A stretch of 64,000 nt of DNA, taken from the NCBI RefSeq assembly GCF_027744825.2, contig NC_071348.1:21485563-21549562 (forward strand), given 5' to 3'. Numbering within the stretch: position 1 is the first letter of the stretch; every line of letters begins with the position of its first letter. Both the position numbers and the translations under genes were made by a program. The DNA is from Synchiropus splendidus. Lineage: Eukaryota > Chordata > Actinopteri > Syngnathiformes > Callionymidae. The notes under the pieces were generated by a model. It searched no databases and was not told where the DNA came from. It worked only from the letters and a program-made list of their open reading frames with translations. Below, in pieces: positions 10,331-19,434 of the stretch.

Positions 10331-10335
10331 GTCTG
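10331..10335 (+). repeat. Target site duplication GTCTG (left)
   Basis: Identical to 19430-19434 on the other side of the retrovirus. The unoccupied site in the duplicated satellite at 57593-57597 has a single GTCTG. Confidence 0.95.
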
Positions 10336-11043
10336 TGTTTTGTGAAATTTTTAGACAGGTTCTTCAGGAGATCGCGTCACAAGAAAACATCAAGCGAGAC
10401 AGATTAAAATAATAATGCTGATTTATTAGAGCAAAACAACAGGTCCTTCAACAATTCAACACAGATATTGACATTTCACAATAGAAGGTTATGCTAGACT
10501 CAGGCTGTCACCCCTAAATCCCCACACAACACTCCCCAAATCGGTCAGAGTTAACAGCAGCCTACCGTTGACAGCGGGCGGAGAGCCAACACCCCGGAGA
10601 GACACGTCTAAAACCGACAGCTGGACACTTGATCACAGTTCGCAGCAGACTCTAACTCCCCGCTTAGACGCGCCTTTCTATATACCTAACATGAGTCTTC
10701 CCTCCGCCCCGATGTCAGACAACAAACCGTTGGACCGTTCCCGTAAATCTTGGTCTTTCTTGGTAAATATTTTGACCGTAAATCTTGGTCTTTCTTGGTA
10801 AATATTTTGACCGTAAATCTTGGTCTCTCACACCGTTCCCATGCGTCCCTGTCCTTGAACAAGAACAGCTGGCATCCTGTTATTTTGACTATAGGAGCGC
10901 AACTGCGAGTGATTTAAGCATGAGTGAAAAACATGTTATTTAAGCATGAGTGAAAAACATGTTATTTAAGCATGATCCAGCGTTGAGGTCGGCTCAGGCC
11001 ATCAACACATGTAGAGTAAAGGTCGCAAACCTTTCTCCTCTCA
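10336..11043 (-). repeat. 3' LTR of the ERV-L-like provirus
   Basis: 708 bp. On the minus strand it begins TGAGAGG and ends CACAAAACA. It contains a TATA motif (GGTATATAG, 10678-10686), an AATAAA signal (10422-10427) and, in U3, two sets of direct repeats: a 35-bp unit at 10741-10775 and 10776-10810 with a partial third, and a ~26-bp unit at about 10916-10968. The U3-R border is inferred at about 10650 and the R-U5 border near 10400. Confidence 0.95.
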
Positions 11044-11052
11044 TTCCACCCT
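11044..11052 (-). promoter_or_regulatory. Candidate polypurine tract
   Basis: On the minus strand the bases just before the 3' LTR read GGGTGGAA, a short purine-rich run broken by one T. Position is right for plus-strand priming, but the run is short. Confidence 0.45.
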
Positions 11053-11082
11053 GTGGCCCTGAGTCGACCAACACAACACCTA

Positions 11083-11349
11083 TTAATTGATAAAGCGCTC
11101 TGCTAAATCAGCGGCATTTTCTACCAACCATATAATGTATGGATCTGTGCTTTGATGCATCCAGTCTGAATTCATTATCACTCGTTCAATTACCCATGCA
11201 TACATTTCAACCCTAGTGTAAAATTCACGATTAACTATGAGCCCTCCATTATCCCAAAGCGAGGCCAAGTGCCCTGGAGTTGATTCTATTATAAGGGTCA
11301 CCTGATTTAACCCAAATCCTGCGGCTGAAATTATAACATGTATTTTCAT
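11083..11349 (-). CDS. Unidentified 88-codon retroviral 3' accessory-type ORF
   Basis: ATG at 11349-11347 overlaps the env stop by one base (TAATG), an arrangement compatible with termination-reinitiation. The frame stays open for 88 codons and stops at 11083, about 40 bases before the 3' LTR. The protein begins MKIHVIISAAGFGLN, has a moderately hydrophobic N-terminus, several Trp and aromatic residues (EMYAWVIERVI, DPYIIWLVENAADLAERF) and no Cys. I do not recognise it. The place between env and LTR is where other retroviruses keep accessory genes, which is inference from position only. It could also be a chance frame. Confidence 0.45.
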   Translation of the reverse strand: MKIHVIISAAGFGLNQVTLIIESTPGHLASLWDNGGLIVNREFYTRVEMYAWVIERVIMNSDWMHQSTDPYIIWLVENAADLAERFIN

Positions 11350-13223
11350 TACCAAGCAACTTCTTTAATTCTACGTAAGAGGGTGCGTCTAACATAAATA
11401 AGCATGACAGCATAGCATAAGGTTAATGCACAAATAATTATCACCAGAACGAGCAAAGGAGGCACCAAAGTAGTGCGCGCAGTTACTGACATTCCTGAGA
11501 AAATGTCCCACCAATGATGTGCTGATGACTGCTGCACTAACTTAGCTGCATGTTGAACCCTTCCACTGACCACCAGAGTGGACACCATTAGGCTGGAGAC
11601 GTTGGACGCATGCTGGTTTATCAATTGACCAATCTCCGTCGACCGTTCCAATGCGCATTTGAAACGTTCAAGTGAGATGGTCCAGGGAGAATGCAATACC
11701 TCCCACTGTACCTGCGTCAATCGGCGGGATACAGTATAGTTTGTCAGTCTGTACGTCCGGTTACCCCATTGCCACAAATGAACATCACTCAAACAGCCAG
11801 TGAATGGCACCGAAGGCACTTGTGAACTATTCCTCATCGTAGCTACGCAAAGTTGGTGTGGTCCAACTTGCCACATCATTTCCCTTGGAGGTTCTCGCGT
11901 CCAGTCACATAGTACAACCTCTGAGTCGGTTAAGCATGGGTTCGAATACGTGGATTGCAATTTGCAAGCCATTCCTTTGTCGGTTTTGTCACATAATGAC
12001 GCGTCAAAAGTCATGTTAGTCTTTGGTTCCAACCAGTCTCCTGTCAAGTGTAAAAACCAATACCCTCGAGTTGTTATAACAGGTAACACATGATATTTAC
12101 TCACCGTTTTGGTTGACGTCACGTTAAACTGGGTCCAGTACCCAGAGCACATCGTAGAGTCACATACTGTTTGTTCTCCATGAAGTTGTAACCACAAAGT
12201 TGTAGAAATATTCCAAATAGTTCTCCATTCACGGTAGTTATTTGTGGTAACTATTCGCTGAAACCTTTCCCTCTGAGCCTCAGCGTGCATTGCTTGCAGG
12301 CTACACACCGTCCAATTGGTGATGTGAGACATATTTGTTAGTACATTATTAGTGGCCTTCCACATTTGCAATTCCCAATTAAACATTTTTTGCCATATGT
12401 TTGCATTTTGTAACTGACCTACTAATGCGGTGGGCATCCAAACTCCCACTTGATGCAACGCGTCGGATGAGTATTGCCCTGTGTTTGATAACATTGTTCT
12501 AGTCACTTGATTATCTGCAGTGTTTGCCAGTCCATATAATGTTCCAGTTCCACCTAACAAAGTATCATACCAGGCCCTCCTCTTTCTGGTGCAGGTAGCG
12601 ATGGGAGGGAATTTGATTGTCCAATATACCTTGGTCTTGACTCGGGCTTGAGCCATATAAGTACAGGTGTCAATGATGGGAGCCAGATGAGTAGTTGATG
12701 ATTTTGATTTTGTAGGCAGCACCCAAATGGCATAAAGCATTCTTCTCCTCCCTGAAATAGCAGTTCCATTAGTAATCAAAACATCATCCTTGGCCACCAT
12801 TGTCCAATGAGTCCCATTGTGTCCGGCGACACAAGCTTCCGCTGTGCGATCCCATTCGCATATGGTGACTTTGGATTCAATAGTGATGTTCTGTCCTTGC
12901 TCGACCACAGGGATGGACAAACAGGAGGAGCCAGGGGAGAACATAGAGGACAGTTGATGAACTGGAAAAAGGAAACACCTTGTATGTTTCCTTAGCGGCC
13001 CGGTGCTGGTGATGTTACCGATGTCCAGGCAGGCGCTCCCAGCTTTACAGGTGTAACTGTCCTGCGTTCGGTCATCGTGAGCGGTCGTCCACCCCACTGG
13101 CATGTAGGTTATGTCCTCCAGCAGGTTTCCTTCCGTCATCCCCCATCCGCTGGTAACCATGGCACCAAGGACAAGGAGGACTGTGCCCAAGTAGACGGCA
13201 TCGCCAGTCCGTCGGGGGGCCAT
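11349..13223 (-). CDS. env: Retroviral envelope glycoprotein, intact
   Basis: 624 codons from ATG 13223. Signal peptide-like hydrophobic segment at about residues 10-25. Furin-type site RKRR at 213-216, followed by a Gly-rich stretch with GGTGTLYGLA that could be the fusion peptide. This leaves a short surface subunit (about 190 residues) and a very long transmembrane subunit (about 408). More than ten N-x-S/T sites. I see no gammaretroviral CX6CC motif or immunosuppressive-type segment. Near the C-terminus HHWWDIFSG precedes a membrane span (about 586-611), then a short basic tail, RRTLLRRIKEVAW. It would mediate receptor binding and fusion. A splice acceptor lies upstream at 13336. Mammalian ERV-L elements lack env, so this is notable. 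Confidence 0.9.
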   Translation of the reverse strand: MAPRRTGDAVYLGTVLLVLGAMVTSGWGMTEGNLLEDITYMPVGWTTAHDDRTQDSYTCKAGSACLDIGNITSTGPLRKHTRCFLFPVHQLSSMFSPGSSCLSIPVVEQGQNITIESKVTICEWDRTAEACVAGHNGTHWTMVAKDDVLITNGTAISGRRRMLYAIWVLPTKSKSSTTHLAPIIDTCTYMAQARVKTKVYWTIKFPPIATCTRKRRAWYDTLLGGTGTLYGLANTADNQVTRTMLSNTGQYSSDALHQVGVWMPTALVGQLQNANIWQKMFNWELQMWKATNNVLTNMSHITNWTVCSLQAMHAEAQRERFQRIVTTNNYREWRTIWNISTTLWLQLHGEQTVCDSTMCSGYWTQFNVTSTKTVSKYHVLPVITTRGYWFLHLTGDWLEPKTNMTFDASLCDKTDKGMACKLQSTYSNPCLTDSEVVLCDWTREPPREMMWQVGPHQLCVATMRNSSQVPSVPFTGCLSDVHLWQWGNRTYRLTNYTVSRRLTQVQWEVLHSPWTISLERFKCALERSTEIGQLINQHASNVSSLMVSTLVVSGRVQHAAKLVQQSSAHHWWDIFSGMSVTARTTLVPPLLVLVIIICALTLCYAVMLIYVRRTLLRRIKEVAW

Positions 13224-13335
13224 GTCGAGGGTGCCCAGTGAGTCTCTTTCCGGAGGATTTCCTTCCCGCCAGCCACTTCCACCACCACGTCATTCACACG
13301 AATCACGGGCCTGTAATACAAAGTGTCGTTAAGAT

Positions 13336-13354
13336 CTGAAACGAGAAAGAGACA
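13336..13354 (-). promoter_or_regulatory. Candidate splice acceptor for env mRNA
   Basis: The minus strand reads TCTCTTTCTCGTTTCAG, a pyrimidine tract ending in CAG at 13338-13336, immediately after the pol stop and about 110 bases before the env ATG. The donor is not identified. An out-of-frame ATG at 13293 would open a 73-codon upstream frame overlapping the env start. Confidence 0.6.
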
Positions 13355-16300
13355 TTAGTTTTCTCTTCGATAACATTTATGGATGGGTACATTCACCCAT
13401 TTGTCTTCTCCATCATACAGGACAGTGACCACTTGATCATTGCCCTGAGCAATTATTTCTCCAGCTCTGGGGGGTCCATTGGGTTGTTTCACCCAAACTT
13501 TGGCTCCCATTTTGTCGCTTGAACCAAAACCTCCCTTCCCCCGCTGAGTCACAGCTATAGGGGGGTCTGTTTCTGTTACAGACGAAAAAAGGCAAGGTTT
13601 CACTAGCAACTGAGCCACTTTGTCTCCTTGTTGTACCACATGTGGCACAGAAGTCAGATTGAACATGACCACTCCCAGGCTTCCTTGAAAGTCACTGTCA
13701 ATGATTCCTGCAAGGGTCGTTATCCCTTTAACAGACAATCCTGACCTTGGCATGATGTGACCATACATGCCTTTGGGACACTTCAATCCCAACCCTGTGT
13801 CAATCACCACAGATTGTTGTGGCGTCAGCGTCACAGTATGCAGAGCTCTCAAATCCAGCCCTGCTGAACCAGGAGTTGCTCTTATAGGCAACTCTGCTTT
13901 AGGATCAATCTTCCACATTGCAATTACTGCAGGCTCAGCAGCTTCAACATTATTCACCATCCTCATCAATGGTGTAGATTGCCCCAATGGTCTGTTGTTA
14001 ATTTGTTTGAGGGATAGATCCAACACCTCTCGCCACCCTGCCAAGCTTCCTGTGCTTGAGTTCTTTTTTAGGGTGGTCTTCAAAATCCCATTCATTCGCT
14101 CAATCAATCCTGCTGCCTGAGGATGATATGGAACATGGTAGATCCATGTCACATGATGTTCTTCTGCCCACTGTTTAACCTGCTTCCCAGTGAAATGCGT
14201 TCCATTGTCCGTTTGCATCTGCACTGGGATCCCATAATACTTTTCTATGAGTTGCAGGCACTTCAAGGTTGACTTTTGGTTGGCCAGCTTACATGGATGG
14301 ACCACTAACACTCCAGAGTATGTGTCTACTGCCGTGCACGCATACTCGCACCCTTGGGAGGCAGGAAGTGGCCCAATAAAGTCCATTTGCCACACTTTGG
14401 CTGGCTGTGTTCCTCGGTTAATGTGTCCCTGTGTGTGTTGGGGCATCCCTCTCTTCTGATGTTGACATGTTTCACAAGTTTCTACAGCGGTCTTAACGTC
14501 ATCAACTTTAAGATCCAGCCCTCTCTGCAAAGCCCACTTTAGAGTGGAGTCCACTCCCCAGTGTCCGGCTTTGATATGAGCCCATCTGGCCAGACCTACT
14601 GTGGACTGCCTGTCCACAACAAACATTTTCGCCATCTGGTCAACTTGTTGATTGAACAGAGCTTCAGTTCTTTGTTTGTTAGTGTGTGCATCAACATGTG
14701 ATATGAACACTGGTACTGTTTGAACTCTTTCCCAAATGTCCTCCCACAACTCTTTTCCCCAAACATCTTTGTTCTGGATTTTCCATCCATGTTTCTGCCA
14801 CGTGGGCATCCACACTGCCAAACCATTACACACTGACCAGGAATCTGAATAGATGTACACTGGCCCTAATCCGGCTGCGGCAGTTATCACCATGTGGACC
14901 GCTTTCAGCTCGGCCCATTGACTACTTCTCCCTTTTCCCACTTCTTCCAACGTCCGGCCTGACTGTGGGTTCAGGGCAGCCGCTTTCCATTTTCTCTCTC
15001 CTGCCTTCCACTGAGCTGATCCATCAGTAAACCAGGCTTTTGGTTCTTGCTCTGTGCTTAATTGATCAAATGCCGGTCCCCACTTCACAGGAGATTCCAC
15101 TACTTCCGTAGTGTCAAAAAACTTTTCACCCTCCTCTGGAGCATCTGCCACTTGTTCGTGTAAGACCGACACTCCTTTCTCTCCCACTTTTGCTCTTTCT
15201 GAAACGTACCATTTCCATTTGATGATGCTGCTTTCCTGGGCTGTGCCTATTCTATGGGTGGTAGGATTAGACAACACCCACCCCATGATAGGGATCTGGG
15301 GCCTCATCAACACTTCATGGCCAACGGTAACACTTTCAGTTTCCAGCAATGCCCAATAGCACGCCAAAAGTTGTTTTTCAAACGGCGTATATCGCTCTCC
15401 AGCGGGAGGCAGCTTCCGAGACCAGAACCCCATAGGTTTCCGGGTTCGTCCTTGCTTCTGCCACATGCTCCAGTTAGCATAATCACCTGATGCTGACACT
15501 TGGAGCTCCACCGGTCCTGACTGCAGCTTTCCCAACGTCATGGCTTGTGAAATGGCTTCTTTTGCCATTTCAAAAGCATCTTGTTGTCTCTTTGTCCATT
15601 CAAAATCATTCTTTTTCCTGGTTACGTCATACAGAGGTTTCAAAATTTGTCCTAGGTGTGGGATATGGTTTCTCCAATATCCAAACAACCCTATGAACTT
15701 CTGCACATCTTTCTTTGTGTGAGGTACTGCAAATGCCTTGATCTTTTCCTGAGCTTTTGCTGTAATCTCTCTTTCTCCTTTATTCCACTGAATCCCCAGA
15801 AACTTCACGGTTTGGCTGGGGCCCTGTACTTTAGCGGGGTTAATTTCCCAGCCTTTGCCTCTCATGTGTGCAATCAACTTCTGCAACTGTTCGTCCACTT
15901 CTTCTTGTGTGTTGGCTTGCACCATAATGTCGTCAATATAGTGCGAGATCTGGACTCCCTCCGGGAGTTTCACTTCATCTAAATGCTCTGCCACCGTCCG
16001 GTGACAGACTGTGGGGCTATGTAAGTACCCCTGCGGGAGTCGAGTAAACGTGTACTGTCGTCCCTGCCAAGTAAATGCAAACTGTTCCATCCTATCCTCA
16101 GGAATAGGAATAGTGAAAAATGCATTTGCCAAGTCAATAACACCATACCAGGTCCCCGGGTGATGCTGTACTTTTTCCACAATTGTCACTGTGTCTGGAA
16201 CCGCTGACATAAGAGGAGGTGTGTGTTTGTTCAACTCTCTGTAGTCAACTGTCATTCGCCACGAACCATCTGATTTTTTCACAGGCCAGATTGGATTGTT

Positions 16301-16849
16301 CCAGGAAGTGGTGCAGGTTTTTAATACCCCAGCTTCCACATACTCTTTTATTGTGGCAGCTATTTCCTCCTGTCCTCCTGGAATGCGATATTGTTTCATC
16401 CTGACTTCTTTGGTCGCTATGGGAATGGGAAATGGTTCCATCAACACTTTTCCCACAGTCACTTTCCTCATGTCAACTCCAAATTCAAACTTTCCCTCCT
16501 GTAAATGCAATGTCATTCCTCTCAACACATCAATTCCCAAAATCCATTCTCGCAAAGGAGTGATCACCACCGGATACACTGCTTTTGGCAGTTGTCCAAT
16601 GGTCAAAGGCAAATTTACTTGTACTCCCATCACAACTGCTCCTCCCAGTCCTGTCATTGATACTGCTGGTCCTTTAAATTTAGCTGGATTTCCATGAATT
16701 ATAGTGGTCTCTGCCCCTGTATCTACTAAAGCTCTTACTTCCTGATTTGAGCTTTTCCAGTGAATAGTCAAATTTACATGAGGCCTAGGATCATCTTGTG
16801 ACCAGCGGCTTCTCTTTTTTACCGCTGCCTCAGGAGCTTGACCCTCATC
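13355..16849 (-). CDS. pol: Retroviral Pol: protease, RT, RNase H, integrase, dUTPase
   Basis: Open from the codon after the gag UAG (16849) to 13355, 1164 codons, with no ATG needed if made by readthrough. Positions below count from the codon at 16771. Protease active site DTGA 17-20; RT catalytic D213 and YIDD 278-281; RNase H D583, E621, D643, D711; integrase HHCC (H732, H737, C766, C769) and D797, D855, E891; dUTPase motifs [10 protein letters not shown] 965-974, PRSGLS 1008-1013, a DSDFQG region, GDKVAQLL 1049-1056 and [10 protein letters not shown] 1077-1086. A final ~50 residues ([10 protein letters not shown]...) look like an SH3-type integrase tail. dUTPase after integrase is the ERV-L order. 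No lesion is visible. Confidence 0.95.
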   Translation of the reverse strand, partial: DEGQAPEAAVKKRSRWSQDDPRPHVNLTIHWKSSNQEVRALVDTGAETTIIHGNPAKFKGPAVSMTGLGGAVVMGVQVNLPLTIGQLPKAVYPVVITPLREWILGIDVLRGMTLHLQEGKFEFGVDMRKVTVGKVLMEPFPIPIATKEVRMKQYRIPGGQEEIAATIKEYVEAGVLKTCTTSWNNPIWPVKKSDGSWRMTVDYRELNKHTPPLMSAVPDTVTIVEKVQHHPGTWYGVIDLANAFFTIPIPEDRMEQFAFTWQGRQYTFTRLPQGYLHSPTVCHRTVAEHLDEVKLPEGVQISHYIDDIMVQANTQEEVDEQLQKLIAHMRGKGWEINPAKVQGPSQTVKFLGIQWNKGEREITAKAQEKIKAFAVPHTKKDVQKFIGLFGYWRNHIPHLGQILKPLYDVTRKKNDFEWTKRQQDAFEMAKEAISQAMTLGKLQSGPVELQVSASGDYANWSMWQKQGRTRKPMGFWSRKLPPAGERYTPFEKQLLACYWALLETESVTVGHEVLMRPQIPIMGWVLSNPTTHRIGTAQESSIIKWKWYVSERAKVGEKGVSVLHEQVADAPEEGEKFFDTTEVVESPVKWGPAFDQLSTEQEPKAWFTDGSAQWKAGERKWKAAALNPQSGRTLEEVGKGRSSQWAELKAVHMVITAAAGLGPVYIYSDSWSVCNGLAVWMPTWQKHGWKIQNKDVWGKELWEDIWERVQTVPVFISHVDAHTNKQRTEALFNQQVDQMAKMFVVDRQSTVGLARWAHIKAGHWGVDSTLKWALQRGLDLKVDDVKTAVETCETCQHQKRGMPQHTQGHINRGTQPAKVWQMDFIGPLPASQGCEYACTAVDTYSGVLVVHPCKLANQKSTLKCLQLIEKYYGIPVQMQTDNGTHFTGKQVKQWAEEHHVTWIYHVPYHPQAAGLIERMNGILKTTLKKNSSTGSLAGWREVLDLSLKQINNRPLGQSTPLMRMVNNVEAAEPAVIAMWKIDPKAELPIRATPGSAGLDLRALHTVTLTPQQSVVIDTGLGLKCPKGMYGHIMPRSGLSVKGITTLAGIIDSDFQGSLGVVMFNLTSVPHVVQQGDKVAQLLVKPCLFSSVTETDPPIAVTQRGKGGFGSSDKMGAKVWVKQPNGPPRAGEIIAQGNDQVVTVLYDGEDKWVNVPIHKCYRREN

Positions 16850-16852
16850 CTA
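16850..16852 (-). other. In-frame gag-pol UAG, candidate readthrough site
   Basis: The gag frame ends in GAA TAG GAT GAG and the same frame stays open for 26 codons into the recognised protease and the rest of pol. Gag and Pol are thus separated by one amber codon. Gamma- and epsilonretroviruses make Gag-Pol by suppression of such a codon; no frameshift signal is needed here. I did not identify a downstream pseudoknot. Confidence 0.75.
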
Positions 16853-18664
16853 TTCCAGATCGTCCAGAGAGGGGTACAACCGCCCCTTTCTGTCAGCTTT
16901 GCTTCGTTTCTCCTTTTTCAGTTCCTTCTTTGATTTCTTATATTTCCTTGATTTTCGTGCCGCAGCAACCTGGTAAACTTCATCCTCCTCCGAGGATGAG
17001 TCACCTGATGACTCACTGTCCGTTTTCATCACCGACCCCGCCCCTTTTTTCGGGCGGGCGTCTGAAATTTCCTGTTTCACCAGTTGACGCACAACATCAC
17101 TGATTTCCTGCAGACACCTCACCTCTGCCTCGGAGGCGGTGGCTACATTGATTCTCAACTTTAGCTTTTGACAGCGCTCCTTCAGAGCAGCTGTTGGCTG
17201 CCCATCTATTTCAGCAGCTGGAACCCCTGCTCTTATCAGGGCGTTCCAATAATCTTTTCTGCTGGGTCCAGTCTTGTTTTGATTTTGAAGTCTCCCTCTC
17301 TCTCCCCTTGGGGGCGGAGATCGGCTCTCTCTCCTATCCTGCTGCTCTCTCGTTCTTTCCCAGCTTCCCAAATTTCCTAGTTCAGTCAGACTGGCGAGAG
17401 CTTGTCCCACCGTCTGTCCCTGATTTCCAACCAGCACGGTCAATACCAAGGTCTTATATGCAGCTGGAGCAGTCCTGATAATCATATCTCTCACATTTTT
17501 GGTCAGAGGCATATCCTGGACCACATCCAGACCACCCACAAACAGCGCTTCTCTGGCCATCATCCGGTTAAGCCTCCCTTTTGCTTCTTTTAGGGTTTGC
17601 CACTGCGTATCGAGTGGAGGCCAATCCGTCGGCAGGGGAAACTGTTGCAGAACAGCATGAGCATACATCTGCCCGACAGACACCTCTCCTGCATCTGCCA
17701 TTTCTCGGATGGCCTGTCTTACTTCGGAGTTAATCGATGCCTGACGAGACAACCCAGAAAATTTGTGCGCATCTCCTCGATCCACTGTAGTGTGCCAAGC
17801 CCCTTCATCCAGTAATCGCAACAGCCATAAATCTAGGGGTTCACCCTCTCCTTGTCGATACTTTCTACACAGATGCTGCACTTCTTCAGCCGTGTAATCT
17901 TCCAACACTATGCTTAATTCTGGATCAGGCTGCGCCTGTGGTACCAGATTTATGACAGGGTTCTGTTCTTCGTCATATCGTACATTCCCCTCCGCATCAT
18001 GCGCTTGTTCCCTAATACGGGGCAAATGTCTCTGTACTTTGCGTCTCCGCTGAACTGGTCTCGCAGAGCGGACATCATCAAAATCATCCCTGTTCGGATA
18101 CAAATCGGGAAAAAACTTTTCCCACTCATCATCATTTACCTGTTCCCAACGATCGGGGTCGTCTTCCCCCTGGACAACAAAAGCGCGGATTTTAACCACA
18201 TCACCCTGCTTCTGTTTCTGATGGTTTTTATTCACTTTGCCCGCACACACAACAGCCTTTTCACACATGTGCTGCAAATTCAACCTCTTTTGTTCCAGCA
18301 ACTGACACTGTGCGCTAAGCAATTGCTTTTCATTCTCACGCTCAGTCAGTTCCACCCTCAGCTTCAACACTTCTCGTTCTAATTCAGCATTCCTCTTCGT
18401 CTGCACTTGCCACGCTTGTGCACACTTCCACATGCACTGCACTGCTCCCCTCAACGGAGCCTTCGGCTTAATCTTCACTACTGACAACTCATGGTGCAGA
18501 TCATGAACGTCAGCTGAAGTCTTGGTCCATTCTTCTGGACCCGGACCTCCGGCTTGCAACAACTTATCAGCTATTTTGTCCCAGGGTATTTTCTCCCAAC
18601 CTGGGATCCCCTTCTTCTCCTCCTCAGCATGAGAGGATTCTGACTTCCCTTTCCGCTTGAACAT
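16850..18664 (-). CDS. gag: Retroviral Gag polyprotein, intact
   Basis: The frame is open upstream into the primer binding site, but the first ATG is at 18664, giving 604 codons starting MFKRKGKSESSHAEEE. A long coiled coil occupies about residues 90-145 (AELEREVLKLRVELTEREN). The capsid region includes YRQGEGEPLDLWLLRLLDEG, comparable to the major-homology region area of ERV-L/Fv1-type capsids. There is no CCHC zinc knuckle; instead the C-terminus has an acidic Ser-rich patch (ESSGDSSSEEDE) and a Lys-rich block (YKKSKKELKKEKRS) that may bind RNA. Gag would form the particle. The absence of zinc fingers is shared with spuma-type Gags. Confidence 0.9.
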   Translation of the reverse strand: MFKRKGKSESSHAEEEKKGIPGWEKIPWDKIADKLLQAGGPGPEEWTKTSADVHDLHHELSVVKIKPKAPLRGAVQCMWKCAQAWQVQTKRNAELEREVLKLRVELTERENEKQLLSAQCQLLEQKRLNLQHMCEKAVVCAGKVNKNHQKQKQGDVVKIRAFVVQGEDDPDRWEQVNDDEWEKFFPDLYPNRDDFDDVRSARPVQRRRKVQRHLPRIREQAHDAEGNVRYDEEQNPVINLVPQAQPDPELSIVLEDYTAEEVQHLCRKYRQGEGEPLDLWLLRLLDEGAWHTTVDRGDAHKFSGLSRQASINSEVRQAIREMADAGEVSVGQMYAHAVLQQFPLPTDWPPLDTQWQTLKEAKGRLNRMMAREALFVGGLDVVQDMPLTKNVRDMIIRTAPAAYKTLVLTVLVGNQGQTVGQALASLTELGNLGSWERTREQQDRRESRSPPPRGERGRLQNQNKTGPSRKDYWNALIRAGVPAAEIDGQPTAALKERCQKLKLRINVATASEAEVRCLQEISDVVRQLVKQEISDARPKKGAGSVMKTDSESSGDSSSEEDEVYQVAAARKSRKYKKSKKELKKEKRSKADRKGRLYPSLDDLE

Positions 18665-18699
18665 TTTCTCGTGCCGAGTCTCCTGTTCTCTTAAGAAGA

Positions 18700-18717
18700 A
18701 TCCTGTTCGTGACGCCA
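18700..18717 (-). promoter_or_regulatory. Primer binding site
   Basis: On the minus strand, four bases after the 5' LTR, lies TGGCGTCACGAACAGGAT. It starts with the TGG expected opposite tRNA CCA. The implied tRNA 3' end (ATCCTG...GCCA) resembles a serine tRNA, but I could not check this against a tRNA set. Confidence 0.7.
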
Positions 18718-18721
18718 ATAA

Positions 18722-19429
18722 TGTTTTGTGAAATTTTTAGACAGGTTCTTCAGGAGATCGCGTCACAAGAAAACATCAAGCGAGACAGATTAAAATAATA
18801 ATGCTGATTTATTAGAGCAAAACAACAGGTCCTTCAACAATTCAACACAGATATTGACATTTCACAATAGAAGGTTATGCTAGACTCAGGCTGTCACCCC
18901 TAAATCCCCACACAACACTCCCCAAATCGGTCAGAGTTAACAGCAGCCTACCGTTGACAGCGGGCGGAGAGCCAACACCCCGGAGAGACACGTCTGAAAC
19001 CGACAGCTGGACACTTGATCACAGTTCGCAGCAGACTCTAACTCCCCGCTTAGACGCACCTTTCTATATACCTAACATGAGTCTTCCCTCCGCCCCGATG
19101 TCAGACAACAAACCGTTGGACCGTTCCCGTAAATCTTGGTCTTTCTTGGTAAATATTTTGACCGTAAATCTTGGTCTTTCTTGGTAAATATTTTGACCGT
19201 AAATCTTGGTCTCTCACACCGTTCCCATGCGTCCCTGTCCTTGAACAAGAACAGCTGGCATCCTGTTATTTTGACTATAGGAGCGCAACTGCGAGTGATT
19301 TAAGCATGAGTGAAAAACATGTTATTTAAGCATGAGTGAAAAACATGTTATTTAAGCATGATCCAGCGTTGAGGTCGGCTCAGGCCATCAACACATGTAG
19401 AGTAAAGGTCGCAAACCTTTCTCCTCTCA
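18722..19429 (-). repeat. 5' LTR of the ERV-L-like provirus
   Basis: 708 bp, aligned with 10336-11043 without gaps and with two differences (18996 and 19058). The promoter motif GGTATATAG lies at 19064-19072 and the polyadenylation signal at 18808-18813. The leader from LTR to gag ATG is only about 57 bases. Confidence 0.95.
19064..19072 (-). promoter_or_regulatory. TATA box of the 5' LTR
   Basis: GGTATATAG on the minus strand, about 70-300 bases downstream of the U3 direct repeats and about 255 bases upstream of AATAAA, as expected for a retroviral promoter. Confidence 0.7.
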
Positions 19430-19434
19430 GTCTG
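19430..19434 (+). repeat. Target site duplication GTCTG (right)
   Basis: Pair of 10331-10335; the satellite unit continues at once with AAAACCACCTTTTCG. Confidence 0.95.

Larger units (their letters stand above)
10336..19429 (-). mobile_element. Complete class III (ERV-L-like) endogenous retrovirus with env
   Basis: A 9,094-bp provirus on the minus strand: LTR, primer binding site, gag, UAG, pol (protease-RT-RNase H-integrase-dUTPase), env, small 3' open frame, LTR. The LTRs are 708 bp each and differ at two positions I could find (10610/18996 and 10672/19058). A 5-bp direct repeat GTCTG flanks it. All long frames are uninterrupted. The dUTPase at the end of pol, the LPQGYLHSP and YIDDIM motifs in RT and a Gag without zinc knuckles point to the ERV-L/spuma-related class. 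The intact frames and nearly identical LTRs indicate recent integration. Confidence 0.95.

Noticed and set aside
9690..10412. ORFs across satellite units (for example 10209-10412, 57285-57620, 61161-61439) with similar peptides
   Set aside because: The similarity follows from the DNA repeat; frames are not kept between units and run across unit borders.
18665..18718. Gag start upstream of the first ATG
   Set aside because: The extension begins at a TTG overlapping the primer binding site; the first ATG at 18664 is the plausible start.
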